DNA of 64,000 nucleotides from Alistipes sp. (GCA_023667265.1 JAMPAJ010000004.1:1-64000), one strand, 5' to 3'; counted from the stretch's first letter, positions 46,803 through 56,419 are shown. The notes: generated by a model from the letters alone, not told the origin. Translations and numbers: made by a program.

Positions 46803-46886
46803 CAGGGTCGGGAATGACCCAAGCGAACGGTCGGGAACGAGTCCCGGTCATATATCATTATATTTTACCACCGTCATCGTGACGGA
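46803..46886 (+). other. Leader with three hairpins before the double pectate lyase
   Basis: gggtc-gggaat-gaccc (46805-46820), cggga-acgag-tcccg (46832-46846) and ccgtca-tcg-tgacgg (46871-46885) fold between promoter and ribosome site. The first two share the string gtcggga. The third is followed only by A, so it is not a terminator. It may stabilise the mRNA or regulate it; no known riboswitch class was recognised. Confidence 0.4.
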
Positions 46887-46905
46887 AAAATCGGAGGGAA
46901 AGAAA

Positions 46906-49900
46906 ATGAAAAATTCTATCATGAAGAAAAGGATCATGGCGATCGCCGCTTCTGCAGTTATGAGCGTTTCTGCTGTGACAGGTGCTGCCGGAACTGTTGC
47001 CGCTCCCCTGCTCGCAAATATGACAACTTCCATGGCTGCCGAGGCAAGCGTCAAGATCAACGCAACTGTAGGCTATGCCGAGGGTATGTACGCTACCTGG
47101 GGCGCTGTTTCGGGAGCTTCCGGCTACAACGTTTACGTTGACGGCGTGCAGATCGACTCCATGCTCATCAGACAGTACAGCGGCTACATGAGAGCCGACG
47201 CTATCGGTCTTAAAGCCGGCAGCCACACAATGAAGATCGTCCCCGTTATCAGCGGCAAGGAGGACAGCTCGAAGGCTGCTTCCGGTACGGCAAGCGTTTA
47301 CGCCCACGACAGAAGCGGCTACGCTTTCGCTGACGGTCATATGCCCGGAGCTTACAAGGCTGACGGTACTCTGAAGGACAACGCTATCGTCGTTTACGTT
47401 ACAGACGAAAATAAGGACACCGTTACCGCTTCTCTCAACGCCGAGGGCAAGGGCAACGTCGAGTGCAAGGGAATCCAGAACATCGTTACAGCCTACAAAA
47501 AAGGCAAGGAAACGCGTCCTATCTCTATCAGACTTATCGGAAACATCTCCGACCCTGCAAATATGCCCAAGGGCGACCTTATGGTGGACACAGTTACCTC
47601 CGCAGGCATGACTATCGAGGGCATCGGCAGCGATACTACAGCTAACGGCTGGGGAATCGTGCTGAAAAACTGCGTTGACGTCGAGGTAAGAAACATCGGC
47701 ACAATGAACTGCAACAGCGACGAGGGCGACAACATCGGTCTCCAGCAGGGCGACTCCTACTGCTGGGTGCACAACTGCGACTACTTCTACGGCGACGCAG
47801 GCTCTGACGCAGACCAGGTAAAGGGCGACGGCGCGCTTGACACAAAGAAGTCCCACCATATCACCCACTCCTACAACCACTTCTACGACAACGGAAAGTG
47901 CAATCTCCAGGGCGCAAACAGCTCTGATACGTCGAATTACATCACATACCACCACAACTGGTACGACCACTCCGACTCACGTCACCCCAGAGTAAGAGTT
48001 GCTACAGTTCACGTTTACAACAACTATTACGACGGCAACGCCAAGTACGGCATCGGTTCGACTACGGATTCCGATATTTTCGCTGAAAACAACTACTTCC
48101 GCAACTGCGCCAAGCCCATGATGATAGCAGGTCAGGGAACGGACGCTGCCGGCGAGGGCACATTTTCCGGCGAGGGAGGCGGTATGATAAAGGCCTACGG
48201 CAACGTTTTCGTGGGCGGAACATACGTTCCCTACAGCGAAAACAGCACGCAGTTCGACTTCTACGACGCTAAGTCCAGAACCGAAGCTGTCCCCTCCTCC
48301 GTCAAGGCGGCTAAGGGCGGCGCAGGCTACAACAACTTCGACACTGCAAGCGATTTCTACAGCTATAACCTGGATGCAGCCGAGGACGTTCCCTCTGTCG
48401 TTACGGCAAAGGCTGGACGTGTTGACGGCGGCGATTTCAAGTGGACCTTCGACGCCTCCGAGGACACAAACTACGCTGTAATTCCCGAGCTCAAGGCTGC
48501 TCTGGTGGCTTACGACGACGCTATCGTTTCCATCGGCAGCGGCTTCAAGGACGATGTCTCAAATCCTCCCACAACAACTCCCCAGCAGACAACGCCCCAG
48601 ACCTCACAGCAGACTACGCCTCAGCAGACGACTCCTGCTTCAAACTCCAGCGTGACAGGCGGACAGGTACACAACTTCACAGAAAGCGAAATGTCCAGCA
48701 GCTTCTACACCATTTCCGGCAACATGAACAGCAAGCCCGCGGCTATCACCTACAACGGTCTGACTCTTTCCAAGTGCATGAAAATGGAGTCCGCAACAAG
48801 CATCACATTCACGGCAGGCTCTTCCGGACTTCTGACTCTTGTAACAGATTCGGCTTCCAAGAATATCAAAATTGACGGCGACAAGTATGCTACAGATTCA
48901 GACGGCACGCTGACTATCGACCTGGGCGCAGGCGCTCACACTATCACCAAGGGCGACTCCATGAACCTCTACTATATGTCCTTCGGCGGCGAGGCTGGCA
49001 CACCTGTTGTCACAAACGCTCCCACAAGCGGCAATACTCCCGTTGTGACAACTGTTACAGTCACAACTCCTGCCGCACAGGTTCCCTCCGGCGATATCAA
49101 GGTCGTTTACGCAGGCGGCTGGAACGAAATGGCTTACCTCGTATGCTCCGGCATCAAGGACGCCAACGTAACGGGCGTCTCCTACGCCGGCACGACAAAC
49201 GGCAAGCTTTCCGGCGAGGACTTTGAATACCTCGTAAGAGACGTAAACGAGGGCGTTCGCGTTGATCTTCTCGGTCTGAAGCCCGGCACATACAGCATCA
49301 CTCTCGAGACTACCGCAGGCAAGATCACTCAGCCCGGCATCGTAGTCGGCGAGCAGGATCGTTCCGGTTACGCCCACTTCAACTACACCGACGGCGTAGG
49401 CGCATACAACGACGACGGTACTCTTAAAGAGGGCGCAAGAATTCTCTACATCACAAACGAAAACAAGGACACTGTTTCCATCACCTCCAAGGACGGCACA
49501 ACGGTAACAGGTATCGGCAATATCCTTAACTCCGCAGGCATGGACTCCGGAAACGGCAAGACCTCCGGCGGCGGTACGGCTAATACAAACTCCGGCATCA
49601 TCAAGAAGATAGCTCAGGACGACACTCCCCTGGTCATCAGAATTATCGGCAACGTCGAGACTCCCAAGGGCGTTACAGAGTTCGACTCCGCAAACTACGG
49701 CGGAACTGTCGGCGACAACGGCGGCATGGCAAGAATGAAGTCCGGTAAGAACATCACTATCGAGGGCGTGGGCAACGACGCTGTAGTAAACGGCTGGGGC
49801 TTCCACTTCATGTGCGAATCCTCCGACCCCGACCTGGGCAAATCCTTCGAGGTAAGAAATATCGCATTCAGAAACGTTCCCGAGGACTGCATCGGCATGG

Positions 49901-50925
49901 AGGGCGTTCAGGAGGGCTCCGGCGACAGCGCTAAGCTCACTGCTTCCGTTGAGAGATGCTGGATACACAACTGCGAATTTTACGTTCCCAAGATAGCAAA
50001 TCCTGCCGAGTCCGACAAGGCTGAGGGCGACGGAGCCTGCGACTTCAAGCGCGGTCAGTACTTCACAAACAGCTACTGCTACTACGAGGGCTACCACAAG
50101 ACAAACCTGGTAGGCGCTTCGGATTCAAATATCCAGTACAACATCACCTTCCACCACAACTACTGGAAAAACTGCGAGTCAAGAGGTCCTCTCGCCCGTC
50201 AGGCTAACATTCATATGTACAACAACGTATTCGACGCACAGTCAAGCTACTGCCAGAACCCCAGAGCAAACGCTTACATCTTCTCCGAGTATAACGCATT
50301 TGTAAACGAGTGCAAGAACCCCGGCGTGCTTACCTCCGGCGGCGTAATCAAGAGCTACAACGACGCGTTCATCAGCCTGAAAAAGGGCGCAAAGGACGAG
50401 GCTACAAAGGTTTCCAGCAGAACCGAAAAGGTAAGCAGCTCCAACAAGTATGCCGGCTTTGAGATGGATTCCAAGCTCTCATACATCCCCTCCGGCGCAT
50501 ACGTTCTCTCCGAAAAGACAGGCGACGCGCTCTACACCGAGCTTAACTCCGTATTCGAGGAGCTGGGCGGCTGTATGGACAACAAGAAGCTGACGACCTC
50601 CGCGCCTGTAACAGAGCCTGCACCCACAACAACAGCTGCACCCCAGCCTGTCGTTACAACAACTGCCGCTCCCGATCCTGTCACAACCACAGCCGCTCCT
50701 GTTGCAAACGTAACACCCGGCGACGCAAACGACGACGGCATAGTTGATATCGCAGACGCTACACTTCTTCTCCAGTACATCGGAAACAGCGACAAGTACA
50801 AGCTTTCAGCAGCAGGACTTGCAAATTCAGACGTAGCAGAGCCAAAGGGCATCACAGCTCTCGACTCTCTCCAGATACAGATGTACGACGCAAAGATTGT
50901 TGACAAGCTTACGGTGATTTCATAA
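46906..50925 (+). CDS. Secreted double PL1 pectate lyase with dockerin
   Basis: ATG 46906 follows GGAGGG; signal peptide about 1-45; 1339 residues. Layout: Fn3-like module (about 50-130); PL1 domain 1 (about 135-545) with GDGALD, YHHNWYDH and SRHPRVR; Thr/Pro/Gln linker (about 554-580); beta module of carbohydrate-binding type (about 583-698); Thr/Pro linker; second Fn3-like module (about 727-818); PL1 domain 2 (about 818-1205) with GDGACD, FHHNYW and SRGPLAR; Pro/Thr linker; dockerin (about 1268-1339, GDANDDGIVDIADATLLLQY and ITALDSLQIQMY). Both catalytic domains keep the RxPxxR motif whose Arg abstracts the proton. Codons end strongly in C, as in highly expressed genes. The dockerin differs from the other four in the window. 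Confidence 0.92.
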   Translation: MKNSIMKKRIMAIAASAVMSVSAVTGAAGTVAAPLLANMTTSMAAEASVKINATVGYAEGMYATWGAVSGASGYNVYVDGVQIDSMLIRQYSGYMRADAIGLKAGSHTMKIVPVISGKEDSSKAASGTASVYAHDRSGYAFADGHMPGAYKADGTLKDNAIVVYVTDENKDTVTASLNAEGKGNVECKGIQNIVTAYKKGKETRPISIRLIGNISDPANMPKGDLMVDTVTSAGMTIEGIGSDTTANGWGIVLKNCVDVEVRNIGTMNCNSDEGDNIGLQQGDSYCWVHNCDYFYGDAGSDADQVKGDGALDTKKSHHITHSYNHFYDNGKCNLQGANSSDTSNYITYHHNWYDHSDSRHPRVRVATVHVYNNYYDGNAKYGIGSTTDSDIFAENNYFRNCAKPMMIAGQGTDAAGEGTFSGEGGGMIKAYGNVFVGGTYVPYSENSTQFDFYDAKSRTEAVPSSVKAAKGGAGYNNFDTASDFYSYNLDAAEDVPSVVTAKAGRVDGGDFKWTFDASEDTNYAVIPELKAALVAYDDAIVSIGSGFKDDVSNPPTTTPQQTTPQTSQQTTPQQTTPASNSSVTGGQVHNFTESEMSSSFYTISGNMNSKPAAITYNGLTLSKCMKMESATSITFTAGSSGLLTLVTDSASKNIKIDGDKYATDSDGTLTIDLGAGAHTITKGDSMNLYYMSFGGEAGTPVVTNAPTSGNTPVVTTVTVTTPAAQVPSGDIKVVYAGGWNEMAYLVCSGIKDANVTGVSYAGTTNGKLSGEDFEYLVRDVNEGVRVDLLGLKPGTYSITLETTAGKITQPGIVVGEQDRSGYAHFNYTDGVGAYNDDGTLKEGARILYITNENKDTVSITSKDGTTVTGIGNILNSAGMDSGNGKTSGGGTANTNSGIIKKIAQDDTPLVIRIIGNVETPKGVTEFDSANYGGTVGDNGGMARMKSGKNITIEGVGNDAVVNGWGFHFMCESSDPDLGKSFEVRNIAFRNVPEDCIGMEGVQEGSGDSAKLTASVERCWIHNCEFYVPKIANPAESDKAEGDGACDFKRGQYFTNSYCYYEGYHKTNLVGASDSNIQYNITFHHNYWKNCESRGPLARQANIHMYNNVFDAQSSYCQNPRANAYIFSEYNAFVNECKNPGVLTSGGVIKSYNDAFISLKKGAKDEATKVSSRTEKVSSSNKYAGFEMDSKLSYIPSGAYVLSEKTGDALYTELNSVFEELGGCMDNKKLTTSAPVTEPAPTTTAAPQPVVTTTAAPDPVTTTAAPVANVTPGDANDDGIVDIADATLLLQYIGNSDKYKLSAAGLANSDVAEPKGITALDSLQIQMYDAKIVDKLTVIS

Positions 50926-51031
50926 GACAGCTACAAGACCCTTTCATATAAGACAGATTCCCCGGCTTCACCGCCGGGAGGATCTATGTCCTGAAAAAGC
51001 TTGTTTCTCAAAATATAATGATATAAGAAGA

Positions 51032-51058
51032 GCGGCTCCCATTTCGGGAGTCGTTTTT
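51032..51058 (+). terminator. Terminator of the double pectate lyase gene
   Basis: The stem gcggctccc / gggagtcgt (with G-U pairs) has a 5-nt loop followed by TTTTT. A second GC-rich hairpin (tcccc/gggga-type) lies upstream near 50958-50984. Confidence 0.65.
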
Positions 51059-51082
51059 CTGCGGGGCGGAAAGACGCCCCAC

Positions 51083-52405
51083 TCAAGAAGATTTGCGGAA
51101 ATTCTTATCGGTAATAATACGCGCCGCAATAAGACCCATAGGCAGGGCAATAATTATCATCAGCGCCTTTGCAAGCCATAAGCCGCCCTCCCCAAGCTGG
51201 TTCAGCGCCAGATAGTATACGCCCTTGTACAGGTACATTCCCGGAACCATAATAACGATCGCTGGAACAGTCACGGTTATCCGCGGAAATCCGGAGATCG
51301 GTTTCAGAGCCGAGGCGAGAAGCCCTGCCGTAAGCGTGCCCAGAAATGCCGCAACAGCCGGATGCAGCCCTGCAAGGTCGATAAGCTCCAGCCGGAGCAG
51401 ATTCGCCGTCATGCCGATAAGTCCTGCCGTAAGAGCGTTTTTCGGCGTGCTGTTGAACATGAGCGAAAAACCGAAAACTCCCACAAATCCGGCGATAAGG
51501 CGGAATATCAGCGTAAGGGGCAGGTCAAGCTCCAGGTCTGCGAACTCTCCGGGAGCAAGGCTGAAAATGCTCGCCGTCACCCAACCGGTAACAGCGGCGG
51601 TGACAATGATGAGCAGAGCGTAGGTTATCCGTTCAAGCCCCGAACGCAGGTCAAGCTTCGCAAGGTCGAGACCGCCAGTGATAAGCGGAAATCCGGGAAT
51701 TATGAACAGCATGGAGCATATGTACCCAGCCTGGTGCATGGCGGAAACTCCCAGTACCGCTTCGGCAAGCCTGATGAGCACGGCGTAGGTCACGCAGGCT
51801 GACGCGACTCCCACAAAGACGTTGGCGAGGAGGGTTATCCGCCGCTCAAGCAGCCCCTTCCGGACGAAATTTCCCACGCCTGCGCCGAAAAAGGCACATA
51901 TCATCTCCACAGCTCCGCCTCCCAGCAGGAACGTAAACGCACAGCAGGCAAAGGCTGCCGCAAGTCCCAGAACAAGGCGGCTGTAGTTGCCTTTCAGCTT
52001 GTCGATATTGTCCAGTATCTGGTGGAACTGGGCTGCGGAGTACCTGTCTGCCCGCTCACCGAAGCTGTCGGCGAAATATTCGAGATAGCTCAGCTTGTGG
52101 GTGTTCACCCCGGTCGTCCGCAGAGACAGGGCGTTTGTGCAGAGCTGACCGTCGCCCTCGCAGGTATAGGCAATGGAAAGCAGCCCGATATCGGCGTTGC
52201 AGGTGATGCCCAGTCCTCGGGCAAGCTTGTTCATGGAGGCGCGTACTCTCCATGCCGCCGTACCCACGGACAGCATCATAAGCCCGAATCTGCCGACGAG
52301 AGCCGACTTTTCTTCCAGCGTCGCCCTCGAAACAGGCGTATCGTCGTCGCCGACAGTAAGCTCGTGCCAGTTTATCTGCATATGCTGGTCTCTGAATTTG
52401 CTCAT
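51083..52405 (-). CDS. ThrE-like threonine/serine exporter family protein
   Basis: ATG 52405 follows AGGAGG; 440 residues. The N-terminal cytoplasmic part (about 30-150, VGRFGLMMLSVGTAAWRVRASMN) and about ten helices fit the ThrE family, in which a DUF1212-type half and a DUF3815-type half are fused in one chain (many Firmicutes have them as two genes). GFPLITGGLDLAKLDLRSGLERI and VPAIVIMVPGMYLYKG are typical. It would export small hydroxy amino acids. The gene lies 10 nt downstream of a replication-initiator-like gene and is probably co-transcribed with it. Confidence 0.82.
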   Translation of the reverse strand: MSKFRDQHMQINWHELTVGDDDTPVSRATLEEKSALVGRFGLMMLSVGTAAWRVRASMNKLARGLGITCNADIGLLSIAYTCEGDGQLCTNALSLRTTGVNTHKLSYLEYFADSFGERADRYSAAQFHQILDNIDKLKGNYSRLVLGLAAAFACCAFTFLLGGGAVEMICAFFGAGVGNFVRKGLLERRITLLANVFVGVASACVTYAVLIRLAEAVLGVSAMHQAGYICSMLFIIPGFPLITGGLDLAKLDLRSGLERITYALLIIVTAAVTGWVTASIFSLAPGEFADLELDLPLTLIFRLIAGFVGVFGFSLMFNSTPKNALTAGLIGMTANLLRLELIDLAGLHPAVAAFLGTLTAGLLASALKPISGFPRITVTVPAIVIMVPGMYLYKGVYYLALNQLGEGGLWLAKALMIIIALPMGLIAARIITDKNFRKSS

Positions 52406-52415
52406 AGATATCCTC

Positions 52416-53114
52416 CTAAAAATTGTTGATAAGAAATTTGTATTTTTCCGGGTCGAAGCCGTCGCTGAGTTTAGGCTTGGCAACGTTGTCCTGCTTCATC
52501 CACCTCGCCACAGTTCCCCAGAAATCGGCGATATGTGAAATGCCCTTAGCGGCCATCCAGTCCTGAACACGCTTCTGATAATCCAGAACATTTTCCCTGC
52601 CGTAATCGCTGATAAGCCTATCCTGAGCCGTTTTATCAGCCTCGGGAGAGGGAGAGCTTTTTTCAGCCTGCACTGGGGAGGCGGGCGCCCCCTTCTCATC
52701 CTTCTTGTAATTATTATTATTTATTATATTTATTTCATTGTTGTCATTCGCCTGTCGCTGCCCTGTCGTTTCCTTGTCATCATCCTGACATCTGTTTGTC
52801 GGCAAAATAAAATCATCATAGGAATTTACCGTAACTATGGTAAATTTTCCGCTTGATGACCTTGTCACGTCTCCGGTTTTCTCCAGGTGCTCGAACGCCG
52901 TTCTGATCTGCCGCACGGTGAGGTTCAGCTCGTCAGCCAGCTTGGTAAGAGAGGCTAACCGCTGCCCTCGGCGGACTGTGATGTCCTGGAACTCCCTCTC
53001 CTCAAAATTACAGCTCATAAGCAGGTGCAGGAACAGCCGCACGGTATTTCCGTCGCTGTACCAACGCCAGTCCATAAAATTCCTGCCAAGCCGGATATAA
53101 CCAAAATTCAACAT
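52416..53114 (-). CDS. Replication-initiator-like winged-helix protein (DnaD/phage type)
   Basis: ATG 53114 follows GGAGGT; 232 residues. The N-terminal half (GYIRLGRNFMDWRWYSDGNTVRLFLHLLMS, then LASLTKLADELNLTVRQIRTAFEHLEKTGDV) is the winged helix found at the start of phage-type replication or DnaD-like proteins. An Asn-rich linker (EINIINNNNYKKDEK) leads to a C-terminal part with DYQKRVQDWMAAKGI and FWGTVARWM. Such genes normally sit in phages or mobile elements; here no other phage gene is near. Confidence 0.65.
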   Translation of the reverse strand: MLNFGYIRLGRNFMDWRWYSDGNTVRLFLHLLMSCNFEEREFQDITVRRGQRLASLTKLADELNLTVRQIRTAFEHLEKTGDVTRSSSGKFTIVTVNSYDDFILPTNRCQDDDKETTGQRQANDNNEINIINNNNYKKDEKGAPASPVQAEKSSPSPEADKTAQDRLISDYGRENVLDYQKRVQDWMAAKGISHIADFWGTVARWMKQDNVAKPKLSDGFDPEKYKFLINNF

Positions 53115-53233
53115 AAATATACCTCCATAGAGAGGGCTGAATTTAATGAAGCCCTTCTATAAGAGGCGTATTTTTGGGTGTTTTTCAATGGATACCCGTT
53201 GATTATTGAAAAAAGTTTACAAAAATTTTACAT

Positions 53234-54811
53234 TTAAAAAAGAGGCGATATGAACTTCATAAGTCCGCCAACAATTTTGTAGTACAGCTTTTCATGCCTT
53301 ATGGTCTCAGGCGTCACCTTGCGGCAGAGCTTCAGCGTGTCGTGGAAATCGCCCTCTATCTCGCCGATACAGCTTGTTTTGTACATATACGTCGCGCACT
53401 CGAAGTGGTGGTAAAGGCTGCGGAAATCCAGATTTATCGAGCCGACGACCGCTTTTTTGTCGTCGCTGACGATGACCTTTCCGTGGACGAAGCCGGGAGT
53501 GTACTCGTAAATTTTCACACCAGCTTTCAGCAGGGACTTGTAATGGGTCTTTGCCAGGGCGTAGGCGGTCTTTTTATCCGGGATGCCGGGTAGGATTATC
53601 TTCACGTCGATGCCGCGTTCCGCCGCAAATTTCAGCGCGTTTTCAAGCTCGCCGTCAAGAATGAGATAGGGCGTCATAATATGAACATAGGTGGTGGCAC
53701 GGTTCAGCGTGTCCATGATAACGTTTTCGCCCACCTTGTCCTCGTCCAGCGGAGAGTCCGCAAAGGGCATAACGAAGCCCTTTCCGGGAGTTTCGGCAAC
53801 GGGCTCAAGCCACCTGTCCCACTCCGGTTCTCTTTCATTGATATTCCACATTTGCAGGAACATCAGCGTAAAGCTGCGGACTGCATTGCCCCGTATCATA
53901 ACGGCGGTGTCCTTCCAGTGCCCGAAACGCTCGATGCGGTTAATGTACTCGTCGGCAAGATTTATCCCGCCGTTGAAGGCGACTTTGCCGTCTACTACGA
54001 GAATTTTCCGGTGGTCGCGGTAGTTGTAGTAGGTGGACAAAAACGGCGTTATAGGCGAAAATGCGCGGCACTTGATGCCCAGCTTTTCCAGCCGCTGAGG
54101 GTAGTCGTGGGTAAGGGTGGACATCTCGCACATTCCGTCGTACATCACGCGGACCTCCACGCCCTGAGCCGCCTTTTCCTTAAGAATTTTCAGCACCTCG
54201 CTCCACATATAGCCCTCGGCGAGGATAAAATACTCCATGAAAATGAACTTCTCCGCCTTTCTCAGCTCCTCCAGAAGAGCGGTGAACTTGGACTCGCCGC
54301 TTGGGAAATAATCCACCTCGTCAGCGCGGAAGATCGGAAAACAACCGGTTCGGTTCACGTATTTGCACAGGTCGTCCATACCGGAGCGCATCAGCTCAGG
54401 CTCTCCCATAACGCTCGGATCGTGAGGCAGCTTGTTTCGCGTCTCGCCGATGAGCTGGAACGTCCGCTTCGCCAGGGCGCGGTGTCCGAAATCGCTCATA
54501 GTCAGGAAGAACAGCATCGCTCCGGGCACCGGGAACAGGAAGAAAATTATCGCCCAGGTAAATTTCGCTATGTACACCATGTCGGTATTGCACAGCCACA
54601 GCAGCATACATATGGTAAAAATGCCGAAAATCATGTGAGAATAGGGCAATATCTCCTCGAAACGAAGATACATTATGACAAGTATACCCACCTGTAGAGC
54701 CAGCAGACCAATGATTATTGCAAGTCGGCTGAACACAAGCCTGAAAATGCCTTTTTTTCTGACAGGGATCAGCCTTATGATCCCCTCTTCATCTTTAATT
54801 TTTTTACTCAT
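53234..54811 (-). CDS. cls: Cardiolipin synthase (phospholipase D family)
   Basis: ATG 54811, with AAGGGG upstream; 525 residues. Two N-terminal helices (about 27-75) and two HKD motifs are present: HRKILVVDGKVAFNGG (about 263-278) and HGKVIVSDDKKAVVGS (about 440-455). The enzyme joins two phosphatidylglycerols into cardiolipin at the membrane. It follows galactokinase by 72 nt and may be read from the same transcript, although a -10-like TATAAT lies between them. Confidence 0.92.
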   Translation of the reverse strand: MSKKIKDEEGIIRLIPVRKKGIFRLVFSRLAIIIGLLALQVGILVIMYLRFEEILPYSHMIFGIFTICMLLWLCNTDMVYIAKFTWAIIFFLFPVPGAMLFFLTMSDFGHRALAKRTFQLIGETRNKLPHDPSVMGEPELMRSGMDDLCKYVNRTGCFPIFRADEVDYFPSGESKFTALLEELRKAEKFIFMEYFILAEGYMWSEVLKILKEKAAQGVEVRVMYDGMCEMSTLTHDYPQRLEKLGIKCRAFSPITPFLSTYYNYRDHRKILVVDGKVAFNGGINLADEYINRIERFGHWKDTAVMIRGNAVRSFTLMFLQMWNINEREPEWDRWLEPVAETPGKGFVMPFADSPLDEDKVGENVIMDTLNRATTYVHIMTPYLILDGELENALKFAAERGIDVKIILPGIPDKKTAYALAKTHYKSLLKAGVKIYEYTPGFVHGKVIVSDDKKAVVGSINLDFRSLYHHFECATYMYKTSCIGEIEGDFHDTLKLCRKVTPETIRHEKLYYKIVGGLMKFISPLF

Positions 54812-54883
54812 TTACAAATCCCCTTGCTGAATATTCTGGTAAAACGCAGAAATCCATAAACTTTTTATATTACATTTTATTTA

Positions 54884-56170
54884 TTATACAGAAATTTCAA
54901 TGCCGCCTACGGGACGTATGCTCAGGACCCTGCAGCTTCCCTCGCCGAATATCCTGTCAAGCTCCGCAGCAAATCCCTTGGCAGCGTATGTGGGCACGAA
55001 AGCCTGGATAGTCCCTGCAAATCCGCCGCCGTGGACTCTCACCGCGCCGCTTCCCCGGAGAAAACGCTTCGCCGCGAGAATACCGACCATAAGCTCCCGG
55101 TCGCTGTCCCGTTTAAGAGAGAACAGATTCTGGAGCAGAAACGCCGAGGAGTCGCCGGACTGGTTCACAAGGCGGAAAAATTCCTCCGTGTCTCCCCTTT
55201 CCAGAGCCTCGCCCTCAAGCCTTGCGCGCTGGGTCTCCGCAAAGAAATGCGCAGCCCGGAGCGCTGCTCTGTCGCCGCATTTTTCCCGTATCTCCGGCAA
55301 TTTCTCGTAGAAAGCGTCCTCGTCAGCGTCGCCGAGGACGTCAGCTCCGAGACATTCCGCACAGGCGCGCATATCCGCCGGGATCTGGGAATAGTCGTCG
55401 CTGAGGTCGCTGTGACTGCCATTTGTGTCCACGATGCAGAGGCTGTAGCCTGAGCCTGAAAAGTCGAAGTCGATGGGCTTAATCGTTGGAGAATCGGGAT
55501 TTTTGAAGTCGATTCCCACAAATCCGCCCACTGCGCTGACTGTCTGATCCATAAGTCCGCTCGCCTTGCCGAAGTAATTATTTTCAGCATATTGTCCAAA
55601 TTTTGCGATTTTCACAGCTCCCAGGTTGCCGTTATTGTAGAATTTGTCAACTATAGTTCCCAGCAAAATCTCAAACGCCGCAGAGGAGGAAAGTCCGCTT
55701 CCACTCATGACATCAGAGGTGGTATAGGCGTCGAAGCCACCGATATCAACCGATTTTTCGGCAAATTTCGACAGCACGCCGCGAATGATAGAGCCGCCGT
55801 GCCCCTTCTCGTCATCCTTGGGCGACAGGTCGGACAGGTCTATTTCATCAGCCTTATGCCCCTCGGATTTCAGCCGCACAACGCCCTCGTCATGGAACGA
55901 AACTATGGCAATTGCGTCAAGGTTCACCGCCGCCGCAAGCACGCAGCCGCGCTGGTGATCTGTGTGATTTCCGCCTATTTCAGTCCGTCCGGGAGCGGAA
56001 AAAACGTGGATCTCCTGCCGCTCCGGATAGAGCCGGGAAAACTGCTCGGCGGCATTGAGAAAGCGCGCTCTCTGCCGGAGCAGCTCCATGTCGGAATTGC
56101 CATAGATACGGCGAAAATCGTCGTCGAGCCTGCCTGAGCTGACGGCGGAAACAAAATCAAAAACAGTCAT
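54884..56170 (-). CDS. galK: Galactokinase (GHMP kinase family)
   Basis: ATG 56170 follows AAGGGGA; 428 residues. The family signature at 60-73 reads PGRTEIGGNHTDHQ (canonical GRxNxIGEHTD), the GHMP ATP loop is GSGLSSSAAFE at 156-166, and the C-terminal motif is VRVHGGGFAGTIQAF. It phosphorylates galactose at C1 in the Leloir pathway, or possibly another sugar, since the signature departs from the E. coli form. The divergent neighbour is a GH130 phosphorylase, which fits use of galactose-bearing mannans. Confidence 0.87.
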   Translation of the reverse strand: MTVFDFVSAVSSGRLDDDFRRIYGNSDMELLRQRARFLNAAEQFSRLYPERQEIHVFSAPGRTEIGGNHTDHQRGCVLAAAVNLDAIAIVSFHDEGVVRLKSEGHKADEIDLSDLSPKDDEKGHGGSIIRGVLSKFAEKSVDIGGFDAYTTSDVMSGSGLSSSAAFEILLGTIVDKFYNNGNLGAVKIAKFGQYAENNYFGKASGLMDQTVSAVGGFVGIDFKNPDSPTIKPIDFDFSGSGYSLCIVDTNGSHSDLSDDYSQIPADMRACAECLGADVLGDADEDAFYEKLPEIREKCGDRAALRAAHFFAETQRARLEGEALERGDTEEFFRLVNQSGDSSAFLLQNLFSLKRDSDRELMVGILAAKRFLRGSGAVRVHGGGFAGTIQAFVPTYAAKGFAAELDRIFGEGSCRVLSIRPVGGIEISV

Positions 56171-56204
56171 CTTAAAATCCCCTTTTGCGTTATTATACAT
56201 TTTA

Positions 56205-56233
56205 ATTATAGCATATAATCGGCAAAATTGCAA
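56205..56233 (-). promoter_or_regulatory. Promoter of galK
   Basis: On the minus strand TTGCAA (56233-56228) followed by TTTT, 17-nt spacer, TATAAT (56210-56205). Confidence 0.75.
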
Positions 56234-56258
56234 GTTATTTTACGGAGCTATTTTTTAG

Positions 56259-56308
56259 AGCCATTAGCTTTCAGCTTTTTTTGCAGCTAAAATTTTTAGC
56301 TAATGGCT
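56259..56308. repeat. Inverted repeat between galK and GH130
   Basis: AGCCATTAGCT (56259-56269) and AGCTAATGGCT (56298-56308) are perfect inverted arms around 28 nt of T- and A-rich sequence, which itself repeats cagct/agctaa. It may be a regulatory site for the divergent pair or a small hairpin; nothing decides between these. Confidence 0.45.
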
Positions 56309-56419
56309 AACAGCTATTCATTACATACGAAACATTGTTTAAAATATACAATTCACAGCTGAAAAATTCTCTGTTTTCAACAAAACGTTCTCCGATATCA
56401 CAAAATATCAGCATTGCCC

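Noticed and set aside
46803-46886. Known riboswitch (for example c-di-GMP) upstream of the double pectate lyase
   Set aside because: The hairpins lack the conserved joining sequences of the c-di-GMP-I and -II classes; only generic stem-loops are visible.
46858-50097. Long open frames antisense to the double pectate lyase (370 and 399 codons)
   Set aside because: They arise from the strong C-ending codon bias of the sense gene, and the products are low-complexity (Val, Cys, Ala, Asp). The sense strand has a signal peptide, catalytic motifs and a dockerin.
52416-53114. Prophage or plasmid region
   Set aside because: Only one replication-like gene is present; no integrase, structural, relaxase or partition genes surround it.
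53681-54697. 338-codon open frame antisense to cardiolipin synthase
   Set aside because: The sense strand carries two HKD motifs in the right spacing; the antisense frame is a shadow.
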